From positions 5,022,001 through 5,086,000 of the forward strand of contig NZ_CP014137.1 of assembly GCF_002291445.1 (NCBI RefSeq): a stretch of 64,000 bases of DNA, written 5' to 3'. Source of the stretch: Brenneria goodwinii (GTDB taxonomy: Bacteria; Pseudomonadota; Gammaproteobacteria; Enterobacterales; Enterobacteriaceae). Below the pieces are notes generated by a model that had not been told where the DNA came from, did no database searches, and saw only the letters and a list, made by a program, of their open reading frames with translations. The position numbers and the translations under genes were made by a program. Of the stretch, positions 1 through 8,930 are shown piece by piece (within the stretch, counting starts at the first letter, position 1; each line of letters starts with the position of its first letter).

Positions 1-1333
1 CGGCGCCCCGATGGGACATGAATTTACCTCTCTGATTCTGGCGTTGTTGCAGGTTGGTGGACATCCGTCAAAAGAAGCGAAAGAATTACTCGACCAAATC
101 CGCAATCTTGATGGCAAGTTCCATTTCGAAACCTATTACTCGCTGTCGTGCCACAACTGTCCTGATGTGGTGCAGGCGCTGAATTTAATGGCTGTCCTGA
201 ATCCGAATATTACCCATACCGCTATTGACGGCGGCGTATTTCAGGATGAGATCCAAAGTCGTAACGTCATGGGCGTGCCGACCGTGTTCCTTAACGGCGA
301 ACACTTTAGCCAAGGCCGCATGAGCCTTAACGAAATCGTGACCAAAATTGATACCGGCGCGGGCGCCAAGCAGGTTGAAAAACTGAACCAGCGCGACGTT
401 TACGACGTGCTGATTATCGGCAGCGGCCCGGCAGGGGCGGCGGCGGCGGTCTATTCCGCCCGTAAAGGTATTCGCACCGGTCTGGTGGGCGAGCGTTTCG
501 GCGGCCAGATTCTGGATACCGTGGATATTGAAAACTACATCTCCGTGCCGAAAACGGAAGGGGCGAAACTGGCTACCGCGCTGAAGAGCCACGTGGATGA
601 CTATGACGTTGACGTGATCGACGCGCAGAGCGCCGAAGCGTTGATCCCCGGCGGTAAACCGGGCATGCCGCATCAGGTGATAACCGTTTCCGGCGCGACA
701 CTGAAAGCGCGCAGCGTGATTATTGCGACCGGCGCTCGCTGGAGAAATATGAATGTGCCCGGCGAAGATCAGTATCGTACCCGCGGCGTGACCTACTGCC
801 CGCACTGCGACGGCCCGCTGTTTAAAGGCAAGCACGTCGCGGTGATCGGCGGCGGTAACTCCGGCGTGGAAGCGGCGATCGATCTGGCTGGCGTGGTGAA
901 GCACGTTACGCTGCTGGAGTTTGCGCCGGAGCTGAAAGCTGACTCCGTATTACAGGACAAGGTGCGCAGTCTGCCGAATGTCGACATTATCCTTAATGCG
1001 CAGACCACGGAAGTGAAGGGCGACGGTCAGAAAGTAACCGGGCTGACCTATAAGGATCGCGTTAGCGATACGCAGCATGAATTGCCGCTGGAAGGGATCT
1101 TCGTTCAGATCGGTCTGCTGCCCAATACCAACTGGCTGGAAGGCACCATCGCCCGTAACCGGATTGGCGAAATTGAAATTGATGCCAAGTGCGAAACCAG
1201 CGTTAAAGGCATTTTTGCCGCCGGCGATTGCACTACGGTGCCGTACAAGCAGATCATCATCGCTACCGGCGAAGGGGCCAAAGCTTCTCTGAGCGCGTTT
1301 GACTACCTCATCAGAACCGAGTCAGCCGTTTGA
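1..1333 (+). CDS. ahpF: Alkyl hydroperoxide reductase subunit F, 5'-truncated by window edge
   Basis: AhpF is the NADH:peroxiredoxin oxidoreductase that passes electrons from NADH through FAD and two disulfide centres to AhpC for peroxide reduction in the cytoplasm. About 443 codons are visible of roughly 520 usual for the family. The frame is open to the first base, so the methionine at position 11 is internal and the N-terminus lies off the window. Counting from that methionine, the N-terminal thioredoxin-fold redox pair is CHNC at 47-50. The FAD dinucleotide motif GSGPAGAAAA lies near 137-146, the thioredoxin-reductase-type CPHC at 263-266, and an NAD(P)-binding GGGNSG follows. The C-terminus ends in the typical GEGAKASLSAFDYLIR. 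ahpC would be expected just upstream. Identification is secure. Confidence 0.96.
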   Translation, partial: GAPMGHEFTSLILALLQVGGHPSKEAKELLDQIRNLDGKFHFETYYSLSCHNCPDVVQALNLMAVLNPNITHTAIDGGVFQDEIQSRNVMGVPTVFLNGEHFSQGRMSLNEIVTKIDTGAGAKQVEKLNQRDVYDVLIIGSGPAGAAAAVYSARKGIRTGLVGERFGGQILDTVDIENYISVPKTEGAKLATALKSHVDDYDVDVIDAQSAEALIPGGKPGMPHQVITVSGATLKARSVIIATGARWRNMNVPGEDQYRTRGVTYCPHCDGPLFKGKHVAVIGGGNSGVEAAIDLAGVVKHVTLLEFAPELKADSVLQDKVRSLPNVDIILNAQTTEVKGDGQKVTGLTYKDRVSDTQHELPLEGIFVQIGLLPNTNWLEGTIARNRIGEIEIDAKCETSVKGIFAAGDCTTVPYKQIIIATGEGAKASLSAFDYLIRTESAV

Positions 1334-1337
1334 TATT

Positions 1338-1359
1338 AACCGCACCGACGGGTGCGGTT
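1338..1359 (+). terminator. Hairpin just after ahpF
   Basis: A perfect 9-bp inverted repeat (AACCGCACC / GGTGCGGTT) with a 4-base loop begins 5 bp after the ahpF stop codon. It is followed by a weak T-rich stretch. It probably ends the ahpF transcript. Confidence 0.7.
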
Positions 1360-1500
1360 GGTTTATGAACTCATCATTGCCATATTGGGGAATACCCGTC
1401 ATCGCAACGCCGATTGGGTAACGACGGGCCGTCGTCGAGTAATCGACTGCTCGTTTCTTCCCTATGGGATTTCTGTCAATAGATTGACTTTCTTGTGTCT

Positions 1501-1536
1501 GCCCATTGAGCCATGCTTGATGGGCTTTTTTTTTTT
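1501..1536 (+). terminator. Strong intrinsic terminator, possible sRNA 3' end
   Basis: An 11-bp stem (GCCCATTGAGC pairing with GCTTGATGGGC, two G-T wobbles) with a 3-base loop is followed by an unbroken run of about 11 T. It lies 165 bp past ahpF, which already has its own hairpin, so it may end an independent plus-strand transcript. Confidence 0.75.
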
Positions 1537-1666
1537 GCGTTTATGGGGAAATAATGTGGAGACAGGGGTTGCCAAGGCACGATAACAACTCCATAATGCC
1601 AGCCCTCCTTACCAGGAGGTGTTGATTGCGGCGTGATATTTAATCCGTCACCGTTTATCTTATCCC

Positions 1667-1695
1667 CGCCCTCGTGTTGCCGAGGGGCGTTTTTC
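1667..1695 (+). terminator. Terminator-like hairpin
   Basis: The stem CGCCCTCG / CGAGG(G)GCG has one bulged G and a TGTTGC loop, and is followed by TTTTT. It is a second plus-strand terminator-like structure in the ahpF-queG gap. Confidence 0.55.
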
Positions 1696-1965
1696 ATCCT
1701 GTTATTACTCTGTTTTTTGATTTACCCATACAAAAAATAATAACTTTTTGAACAGACTTATCCACAGGTTGCCTGTGAATGTTTTTCCCGCCGCCGTATC
1801 TTGCTGACAAGACTGTAATTTTTATTTTATTGATATCTATAGATAATAAATTACTTATAAAACGTTATCGCAATCACTTGTACTTTTTGTGACAGTTGAT
1901 TGTCAAAGACTTTTTATATTTATGCACAGGCGATACGACAAACGTGTGACACCGAATCTCAGGAT

Positions 1966-3105
1966 TCACGCATCACGCGGCAATCCTTTCTCTACCGCGC
2001 GAATCAATCTTTTTTTGCGCGCCGGCTGAACCTCTACTTCCCGCGACGAGCGGCGCATAAGCTGTTGATGAATGGCCCAATGGATATGTTCGTCCAGTAG
2101 CTCGCTTTCACCCAGCCGGGTTCGCAAGGCCAGTACAATCTGATCCTGATAAGGGGCGTTTCCCAGCGCCACCGCGATATTGCGCAGCCAGCGTAGATGA
2201 CCGATACGGCGAATGGCGGAACCTTCCGTAATCCTCAGGAATTTATCTTCGCTCCAATTGAACAAATCCAGTAACTCAGGGGTATGGAGCGCCGCTCGTG
2301 GGCTAAAATCGGTTTCGTCCGTTAATTGAGAAAAGCGATTCCACGGGCAGATTAACTGGCAGTCATCACATCCGTAGATACGGTTTCCCATCAAAGGGCG
2401 GAACTCCTCGGGGATTGGGCCTTCAAGTTCGATTGTCAGGTAAGAAATACAACGCCGGGCGTCAACGGTATAGGGTTCGACAATGGCGCCGGTAGGGCAG
2501 GTCGTCATGCAGGCCACACAGCGGCCGCACTGCTCTTCCTGGGGTTGATCGATAGGCAGCGGCAGGTCAATCAGCAACTCACCGAGAAAGAACCAGGAGC
2601 CCGACTCTCGGTTTAATAGAAGTGAGTGCTTACCAATCCAACCAAGACCGGCTTTGGCGGCCAGAGGGCGTTCCATAATCGGCGCGGAGTCGACGAACGG
2701 ACGAAAATTCAGTTCACCGCAGTAGTTCTGGATTTGGTCGCCGAGCTTCTTCAGGCGCTGGCGTAATAGCTTGTGATAATCGCGCCCCAGCGCATAGCGG
2801 CTGACGTAGCCCTTAAGCGGGTTTTTCAACGTGCAGGCAAATGCCGCTTTGGCGGGCAGATAATTCATCCGCACGCTGATCACCCGCAGCGTACCAGGCA
2901 GCAGCTCATGCGGGCGCGCCCGCAACATACCGTGACGCGCCATCCATGCCATTTCGCCGTGATATTGCTTGTCCAGCCAGGCTTGCAGCTTAGGTTCTTC
3001 AGCGGATAAATCCGTGTCGCAGATACCGACCTGCTGGAAGCCCAGCGATAGCCCCCATTGCTTGATAAGTTGTGCTAATTCACTGAGATCGTAGGGGTAT
3101 ATCAT
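1966..3105 (-). CDS. queG: Epoxyqueuosine reductase
   Basis: QueG catalyses the last step of queuosine synthesis, a cobalamin- and [4Fe-4S]-dependent reduction of epoxyqueuosine to queuosine in the wobble position of GUN-decoding tRNAs. The 379-residue product has a QueG N-terminal domain. It carries two ferredoxin-type cysteine sets: C193, C196, C199, C203 (CGRCVACMTTCP) and C219, C246, C249, C253 (YGCDDCQLICPWN). The C-terminal part has HEAT-like helices. The gene is divergent from nnr, as in E. coli. The ATG at 3105 gives the usual family length. Confidence 0.95.
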   Translation of the reverse strand: MIYPYDLSELAQLIKQWGLSLGFQQVGICDTDLSAEEPKLQAWLDKQYHGEMAWMARHGMLRARPHELLPGTLRVISVRMNYLPAKAAFACTLKNPLKGYVSRYALGRDYHKLLRQRLKKLGDQIQNYCGELNFRPFVDSAPIMERPLAAKAGLGWIGKHSLLLNRESGSWFFLGELLIDLPLPIDQPQEEQCGRCVACMTTCPTGAIVEPYTVDARRCISYLTIELEGPIPEEFRPLMGNRIYGCDDCQLICPWNRFSQLTDETDFSPRAALHTPELLDLFNWSEDKFLRITEGSAIRRIGHLRWLRNIAVALGNAPYQDQIVLALRTRLGESELLDEHIHWAIHQQLMRRSSREVEVQPARKKRLIRAVEKGLPRDA

Positions 3106-3249
3106 GACAAGCCGTAAAAGGAGTAAAGAGCGGTTTATTTTACCACATTACGCTTTACGGGCCGATAGCGCGGGAAATTGCGTGAATTCTGGCAGTTGCC
3201 CGCATTGCTTGCTAAGTTGGAATGATCGACTGAACCATAAGGGGGCGTG

Positions 3250-4755
3250 ATGACTGACGACATAACCTGTGGATCCGACTTTTCTCTTCCACATACGGTA
3301 TTCAAGGCGGAGTGGGTGCGTCATGAAGAGATCAACGCGGCCCGCGAAACGGGAGTCTCACTGCACGAGCTGATGCGGCGGGCAGGGGAGGCGGCCTTTC
3401 AAATTGCCCGCCGTGGTTATCCCGCCGCCCGGCGCTGGCTGATACTGGCCGGGCACGGTAACAACGGTGGCGATGGTTACGTGGTTGCTCGTCTGGCGTT
3501 GGCTGCAGGCCTCGTCCCTTATGTCATTGCCTGCGAGGGAAGCCACCCTTTACCCGAGGAAGCGCATGCCGCTCGCCAGGACTGGCTGGAGCAGGGGGGA
3601 ACGATCCATGACGCCGATGCGCCGTGGCCTGATGATATCGATCTGATTATTGACGGCTTGCTGGGAACCGGCCTGTCCAATGCGCCGCGCGCGCCCTATG
3701 ACGCGCTCATCGCTCAGGCAAATACGCACCCTGCTCCGGTGATTTCTATCGATATCCCTTCCGGATTAAATGCCGAAACCGGGCAGTGTGCGGGCAATGT
3801 CATTAATGCGGCGCACACGGTGACGTTTATTGCTCTGAAACCGGGGCTGTTAACGGGCCAAGCCCGCGATTGCGTCGGCCAACTGCACTATGACGCATTG
3901 GGGTTATCTGAATGGCTGGACGGGCAAGTCGCACCGATACGGCGGCTATCGGCGAAATTGCTTAGCGAATGGCTGAAGCCACGGCGTCCGGGCGTACATA
4001 AAGGCGATAACGGGCGCTTGCTGATCGTCGGCGGCGATTACGGCATGGGGGGCGCGGTGTTTATGGCAGGGGAAGCGGCGCTGCGCAGCGGTTCCGGGCT
4101 AGTGCGAGTGCTTACTCACAAACAATATTTAGCGGCCTTGCTGACCGTTCGTCCTGAATTGATGGTGCAGGAACTGACGGCCGAAAACCTGAGAAAAGGG
4201 TTGGAATGGGCCGATGTTATCGTGATTGGTCCCGGCCTGGGGCGGGACGAATGGGGTAAAAGTGCGCTGCGGCTGGCGGAAAATTGTAACAAACCCATGT
4301 TATGGGATGCCGATGCGCTTAACCTGCTGGCAATCGACCCGCATAAGCGGCAGAATCGCCTGCTGACACCGCATCCGGGCGAAGCGGCCCGTTTATTGAA
4401 TTGCCGTGTGTCTGATATTGAAAGTGATCGCTTACTTGCAGCGCAAAAACTGGTAAAACGCTATGGTGGTGTTGTTGTATTAAAAGGTGCAGGTACAGTG
4501 ATTGCCAGTGAGCAGAACCGATTAGCCATTGCCGATGTGGGGAACCCGGGCATGGCGACGGGCGGCATGGGAGATGTGCTGTCTGGGATTATCGGTGGTT
4601 TGCTGGCACAAAAGCTATCGCTGTATGATGCCGCCTGCGCGGGGTGTGTTGTTCACGGCGCGGCGGCTGACTGGCTGGCCGTACAACGAGGAACCCGAGG
4701 TATGTTGGCAACCGATCTGATGCCTGTGTTGTCCCGATATGTCAATCCCGAATAG
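3250..4755 (+). CDS. nnr: Bifunctional NAD(P)H-hydrate epimerase / ADP-dependent dehydratase
   Basis: Nnr repairs damaged NAD(P)H. The N-terminal YjeF_N domain (about residues 1-220) epimerises NAD(P)HX, seen in GHGNNGGDGYVVAR and in DGLLGTGL. The C-terminal ribokinase-like domain dehydrates S-NAD(P)HX with ADP, seen in GNPGMATGGMGDVLSG. The product is 501 residues. I chose the ATG at 3250 over the in-frame GTG at 3247. An AAGGGGG ribosome site ends at 3245, which is too close for the GTG. It is the first gene of the plus-strand operon and ends 20 bp before tsaE. Confidence 0.95.
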   Translation: MTDDITCGSDFSLPHTVFKAEWVRHEEINAARETGVSLHELMRRAGEAAFQIARRGYPAARRWLILAGHGNNGGDGYVVARLALAAGLVPYVIACEGSHPLPEEAHAARQDWLEQGGTIHDADAPWPDDIDLIIDGLLGTGLSNAPRAPYDALIAQANTHPAPVISIDIPSGLNAETGQCAGNVINAAHTVTFIALKPGLLTGQARDCVGQLHYDALGLSEWLDGQVAPIRRLSAKLLSEWLKPRRPGVHKGDNGRLLIVGGDYGMGGAVFMAGEAALRSGSGLVRVLTHKQYLAALLTVRPELMVQELTAENLRKGLEWADVIVIGPGLGRDEWGKSALRLAENCNKPMLWDADALNLLAIDPHKRQNRLLTPHPGEAARLLNCRVSDIESDRLLAAQKLVKRYGGVVVLKGAGTVIASEQNRLAIADVGNPGMATGGMGDVLSGIIGGLLAQKLSLYDAACAGCVVHGAAADWLAVQRGTRGMLATDLMPVLSRYVNPE

Positions 4756-4775
4756 ATACCCTTAGAAAAGACAGA

Positions 4776-5258
4776 ATGAAAAAAATCGTGTTACCTCTGC
4801 CGGATGAGGCAGCAACCATCGCGTTAGGCGCAGCGCTGGCTAAAGCCTGTGACAGTGCCTGTGTTGTGCATTTATACGGCGATCTCGGCGCGGGGAAAAC
4901 CACCTTCAGCCGAGGTTTTCTACAAGCGTTGGGGCATCAGGGAAATGTGAAAAGTCCGACTTATACCCTGGTGGAGCCTTATGCCTTATCCCCTCTGGCG
5001 GTATACCATTTCGATCTTTACCGCCTTGCCGATCCTGAGGAGCTGGAGTTCATGGGGATCCGGGATTATCTGGATCAGGATGCGATCTGCCTGATCGAAT
5101 GGCCGCAACAGGGCGCCGGCATATTACCGGCGGCCGATCTGGAATTGCATTTGCATTATCAGGATCAGGGCCGTCAAGCCGAGTTGTCGGCCGTTTCTTC
5201 TCAGGGAGAGGCAATCCTGATGCGGGCGGCCAGTCAGTTGGGGATAACAGCGCAATGA
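4776..5258 (+). CDS. tsaE: tRNA t6A biosynthesis ATPase TsaE
   Basis: TsaE is the small P-loop ATPase that works with TsaB and TsaD to install threonylcarbamoyladenosine at A37 of ANN-decoding tRNAs. The 160-residue product shows the Walker A motif GDLGAGKTTFSRG near residues 33-45. It also has the family signature SPTYTLVEPY and the HFDLYRL segment. The stop codon overlaps the amiB start as ATGA, which implies translational coupling. Length and neighbours (nnr before, amiB after) match other enterobacteria. Confidence 0.95.
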   Translation: MKKIVLPLPDEAATIALGAALAKACDSACVVHLYGDLGAGKTTFSRGFLQALGHQGNVKSPTYTLVEPYALSPLAVYHFDLYRLADPEELEFMGIRDYLDQDAICLIEWPQQGAGILPAADLELHLHYQDQGRQAELSAVSSQGEAILMRAASQLGITAQ

Positions 5259-6934
5259 TGAGCCGTATGATCAAACTGTTCGTCTGGACATGGCTGATGA
5301 TGTTGGCCGGCGCGGTCTGGGCCGCCAATTTGTCTGACATTAAAGTCGATAACGCCGCCGCTCAGGCAACCGTGAGCCTGAGTTTTAGCGGTCAGCCAAT
5401 TTATGCGTTCTTTCCTCTGAACAATCCTGCCCGGGTGGTGATCGATATCCGTCAGTCGGTGCTGGTTCAGGGGCTGCCGCTGGAGTTCAGCGGACAAAAT
5501 CTGATTAAGCGCATCCGTACCAGCAATGCTCAGGATGCGCAAAGCGTACGCCTGGTGTTGGATTTAACACAAGCGGCCAAGACACGGGCGGTGACGAAGA
5601 AAACGGCCAATGGCCACACGGTGGTTTTTACCCTGGTCGGCGACAAGCCCAAGGCGGTGCAAAGCGCGCCCGTCGCATCGCGGGAGTCGCGGCCGGTGAA
5701 GTCTGTACCGGCTAAAAATCCGTTTAATAACAAGCCTACGCTGGTGGTGAACAGCAATGCGTCATCAAGAACGACGGCGCGCACCAGCGGCAACAGCAAC
5801 GATCAGGTGGTGGTGGCTATCGATGCCGGACATGGCGGTCAGGATCCCGGCGCCATCGGCCTGAATGGGCTGCGTGAAAAAGATGTCACGATTGCCATTG
5901 CCCGTAAGCTGCAGGGCTTGCTGAACAACGATCCCGCCTTCAAACCGGTACTGACGCGTAACGGGGATTACTTTATTTCGGTGATGGGGCGTTCCGACGT
6001 CGCACGTAAACAGGGCGCCAATATTCTGGTGTCCATCCATGCGGACGCCGCGCCCAATCGCAGCGCAACCGGGGCTTCGGTATGGGTTTTATCCAATCGC
6101 CGGGCAAACAGCGAAATGGCCGGTTGGCTGGAACAACATGAGAAGCAGTCCGAGTTGTTGGGCGGCGCCGGCGATTTGCTGGCGAATAGCAACGCCGATC
6201 CTTACTTAAGTCAGGCCGTACTGGATCTGCAGTTTGGTCACTCGCAGCGCGTCGGCTATGATGTCGCGACCAAAGTGCTGTCTGAACTCCAGCGCGTCGG
6301 CGGATTACACAAATCCCGTCCCGAACATGCCAGTTTGGGGGTGTTGCGTTCGCCGGATATTCCTTCACTATTGGTCGAAACCGGGTTTATCAGCAATGCG
6401 GCGGAAGAACGTCTGTTGGGAAGCAACGCTTACCAGGAAAAAATTGCCAATGCAATTTATCGGGGGGTGAAAAGTTATTTTCAGACGCACCCTTTGCAAT
6501 CCGTCCCAAAGCAGGAAAAACACGTGGTTCCGCCAGCGGCAAGTAACGCCTCCGCCAGCGCTCCGGCAGCGAAGGCCGGCGGCAACAGCGGTAGCAATAT
6601 TCGCCATACCGTGGTGCGCGGTGAAACGTTGTCGGCGATTGCGGCGCGTTATGGCGTGAGCATGTCGGCGATCCGGAGTGTGAACAAGCTGAATAAAGAT
6701 ATCGTGTGGGTGGGGCAGCGGTTGAACATTCCGGCTGGCGGGGCAAACCAAACGGCAGCGGCGGCCGCCAGCAAACAAGCGGCGCCTGCCGTCAAACATA
6801 AAGTGGTGCGTGGCGATACCCTGAGCGCGATTGCTGACCGCTATGGGGTCAGTATGAAAGAGATTCAGCGGGCAAATGATATGAACTCAGGAACCGTTCA
6901 ACTCGGTCAGACGTTGGTTATTCCTTCGGTCTGA
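5255..6934 (+). CDS. amiB: N-acetylmuramoyl-L-alanine amidase AmiB with two LysM repeats
   Basis: AmiB is a periplasmic zinc amidase that cleaves stem peptides from septal peptidoglycan during daughter-cell separation and is activated by EnvC. The frame is open from 5099, but the ATG at 5255 overlaps the tsaE stop. From there the protein starts with a signal peptide (hydrophobic core then AGAVWA), giving 559 residues. In order it has an AMIN domain, a low-complexity linker, an Amidase_3 domain (DAGHGGQDPGAIG, SIHADA, VETGFISN), then two LysM repeats at the C-terminus (VVRGETLSAIAARYGVS and VVRGDTLSAIADRYGVS). E. coli AmiB is shorter (about 445 residues) with one LysM, so the second repeat and the linker explain the extra length. 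Confidence 0.93.
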   Translation: MMSRMIKLFVWTWLMMLAGAVWAANLSDIKVDNAAAQATVSLSFSGQPIYAFFPLNNPARVVIDIRQSVLVQGLPLEFSGQNLIKRIRTSNAQDAQSVRLVLDLTQAAKTRAVTKKTANGHTVVFTLVGDKPKAVQSAPVASRESRPVKSVPAKNPFNNKPTLVVNSNASSRTTARTSGNSNDQVVVAIDAGHGGQDPGAIGLNGLREKDVTIAIARKLQGLLNNDPAFKPVLTRNGDYFISVMGRSDVARKQGANILVSIHADAAPNRSATGASVWVLSNRRANSEMAGWLEQHEKQSELLGGAGDLLANSNADPYLSQAVLDLQFGHSQRVGYDVATKVLSELQRVGGLHKSRPEHASLGVLRSPDIPSLLVETGFISNAAEERLLGSNAYQEKIANAIYRGVKSYFQTHPLQSVPKQEKHVVPPAASNASASAPAAKAGGNSGSNIRHTVVRGETLSAIAARYGVSMSAIRSVNKLNKDIVWVGQRLNIPAGGANQTAAAAASKQAAPAVKHKVVRGDTLSAIADRYGVSMKEIQRANDMNSGTVQLGQTLVIPSV

Positions 6935-6983
6935 ATGCGTTTTTATCCTGAGTTTTCATTTTGTTAATGTAAGAGGGCATGCC

Positions 6984-8930
6984 ATGTCTATTCAGGTTCT
7001 ACCGCCGCAATTGGCTAATCAGATCGCCGCCGGAGAGGTGGTTGAGCGGCCGGCGTCGGTTGTGAAAGAGCTGGTGGAAAATAGTCTGGATGCCGGCGCA
7101 ACCCGTATCGATATTGAAATAGAGCGCGGCGGCGCCAAATTGATTCGTATCCGCGACAACGGCGCAGGCATCAGCAAAGATGAACTGACGTTGGCGCTGG
7201 CGCGCCATGCGACCAGTAAAATTTCAACGCTCGACGATCTGGAAGCCATCGTCAGTCTGGGGTTTCGCGGGGAAGCGCTGGCCAGTATCAGCTCCGTTTC
7301 CCGCCTGACGCTGACGTCGCGCACCGCCCAGCAATCTGAAGCATGGCAGGCTTATGCCGAAGGGCGTGATATGTCGGTTACGGTTAAGCCTGCCGCGCAC
7401 CCTGTCGGCACCACGCTGGAAGTTCTCGATCTGTTTTACAATACGCCCGCCCGGCGTAAGTTCATGCGTACGGAAAAGACCGAGTTCACGCATATTGATG
7501 AAGTGGTGCGGCGGATCGCCCTGGCGCGTTTCGACATCGCCATTACGCTGCACCATAACGGTAAGCTGATCCGGCAATACCGGCCCGCGGCCGATGCCTC
7601 CCAGCATGAACGCCGGTTGGGCAGCATCTGCGGCAGCGCTTTTTTACAGCATGCGCTGGCGGTGTCATGGCAGCATGACGATTTGACTATCCACGGCTGG
7701 GTAGCCGATCCCTCCGGGGCGAAACAACTGCCCGACATGCAATATTGCTATGTTAACCAGCGTATGATGCGCGATCGATTGATCAATCATGCGATTCGCC
7801 AGGCTTATCAGGATCAGCTTAAAGACGATCAGCAACCCGCTTATGTTCTCTATCTGGAGGTCGATCCGCATCAGGTCGATGTCAATGTGCATCCCGCCAA
7901 ACATGAAGTCCGTTTTCATCAGGCGCGTCTGGTGCATGATTTTATTTATCAGGCGGTGATGACGGTATTGCAGCAGGTATCCGCGCCAAGACTGGCGATG
8001 TCGGAGCCGGGAAGCGAACAGCCTCTGCAGTGGCAGCAGGAAAACCGCACCGCGGCCGGTGAAAACCATTTCGCCCAGCCGTCCTCGTCGCCGGCGACGA
8101 AAAACGGTGGTCAGCGTAGCGGCAATGCGCGTGAGACGCCGCATCCGGGATATCCCGCCGGTGCTGGGTATCAGAAAAAACAGGGAGAACTGTATCGCAA
8201 GCTGCTGCAACCGGCAGAATTAACACCGGACGTATCCCGGCGTGCGGCGACGGAAACGGTCGTTACCCCGCCGTTGTCTGAACCTTCCGCTATCCCGCGG
8301 AGCAATACCCAGGCCGATGTCGATGCGCCGGTGGTAAAATCCGCCGCTATCCCGGAATCGCCGCTGGAGAGCAATGCCAGCGGATTTGGCCGGGTTTTAA
8401 CCGTCTACCCGCCGTGCTATGCCTTGCTGGAGTATCGTAACGGTTTGGCGTTGCTGTCGCTATCCGTCGCGGAGCGTTATCTAAAACAGGTGCAGCTCAC
8501 GCCTTCTGAAAATGGGCTACGCCCGCAGCCGCTGTTGATTCCTCAGCGGCTGACGCTGGATAAATCAGAACGGGCGGTACTGGCGAGATTTCAGCCGCTG
8601 TTGGCGATATTTGGCATCGATATTCATGTCGAGTCACAGCGAGCAACGTTACGCGCGGTACCTTTACCATTGCGCCAACAAAATTTACAAAACTTGATCT
8701 CTGAACTGTTAGGCTATCTGGCCGATTACCAAACGGTAGAGCCAAACGTTGTGGCCGCCTGGATGGCGACCCGGTTGAGCAGCGAGCAGGAAAGCTGGAA
8801 TCATTCTCAGGCCATACAATTATTAACGGATGTAGAGCGGCTTTGCCCGCAGTGGGTAAAGGCTCCGCCGAGTGAACTTTTATATAAGATGGATATCAAT
8901 ACAGCCATCAAGGCTCTGAAGCATGAGTGA
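6984..8930 (+). CDS. mutL: DNA mismatch repair protein MutL
   Basis: MutL is the GHKL ATPase that links MutS mismatch recognition to MutH nicking and UvrD unwinding. The 648-residue product has all the N-terminal ATP-binding motifs: ENSLDAGA, DNGAGI, RHATSKI and GFRGEAL. The variable linker (about residues 340-460) is rich in Pro, Ala and Thr. The C-terminal dimerisation domain ends the protein. The stop overlaps miaA by 8 bp. It lies in the conserved amiB-mutL-miaA-hfq order. Length is slightly above E. coli (615) because of the linker. Confidence 0.97.
   Translation: MSIQVLPPQLANQIAAGEVVERPASVVKELVENSLDAGATRIDIEIERGGAKLIRIRDNGAGISKDELTLALARHATSKISTLDDLEAIVSLGFRGEALASISSVSRLTLTSRTAQQSEAWQAYAEGRDMSVTVKPAAHPVGTTLEVLDLFYNTPARRKFMRTEKTEFTHIDEVVRRIALARFDIAITLHHNGKLIRQYRPAADASQHERRLGSICGSAFLQHALAVSWQHDDLTIHGWVADPSGAKQLPDMQYCYVNQRMMRDRLINHAIRQAYQDQLKDDQQPAYVLYLEVDPHQVDVNVHPAKHEVRFHQARLVHDFIYQAVMTVLQQVSAPRLAMSEPGSEQPLQWQQENRTAAGENHFAQPSSSPATKNGGQRSGNARETPHPGYPAGAGYQKKQGELYRKLLQPAELTPDVSRRAATETVVTPPLSEPSAIPRSNTQADVDAPVVKSAAIPESPLESNASGFGRVLTVYPPCYALLEYRNGLALLSLSVAERYLKQVQLTPSENGLRPQPLLIPQRLTLDKSERAVLARFQPLLAIFGIDIHVESQRATLRAVPLPLRQQNLQNLISELLGYLADYQTVEPNVVAAWMATRLSSEQESWNHSQAIQLLTDVERLCPQWVKAPPSELLYKMDINTAIKALKHE

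Larger units (their letters stand above)
1334..1965. other. Non-coding region between ahpF and queG with candidate small RNA
   Basis: These 632 bp separate two convergent genes and carry no recognised protein or tRNA. In E. coli this side of queG has glycine tRNA genes and orn, and neither is here. Several inverted repeats are visible: the ahpF hairpin, an imperfect palindrome near 1437-1452, a terminator at 1501-1536, a short CCTCC/GGAGG hairpin near 1604-1619 and a terminator-like hairpin at 1667-1689. One weak GTG-started 37-codon frame (1633 onward) has a hydrophobic C-terminal half, but its spacing to the AGGAGG at 1614-1619 is poor. The second half, from about 1700 to 1930, is AT-rich without further structure that I can see. 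Confidence 0.6.

Noticed and set aside
1334..1965. Glycine tRNA genes expected beside queG as in E. coli
   Set aside because: No cloverleaf or tRNA sequence signature could be found in this gap.
7665..8210. 181-codon minus-strand frame opposite mutL
   Set aside because: It is a shadow frame, low in conserved features, opposite a clear MutL.
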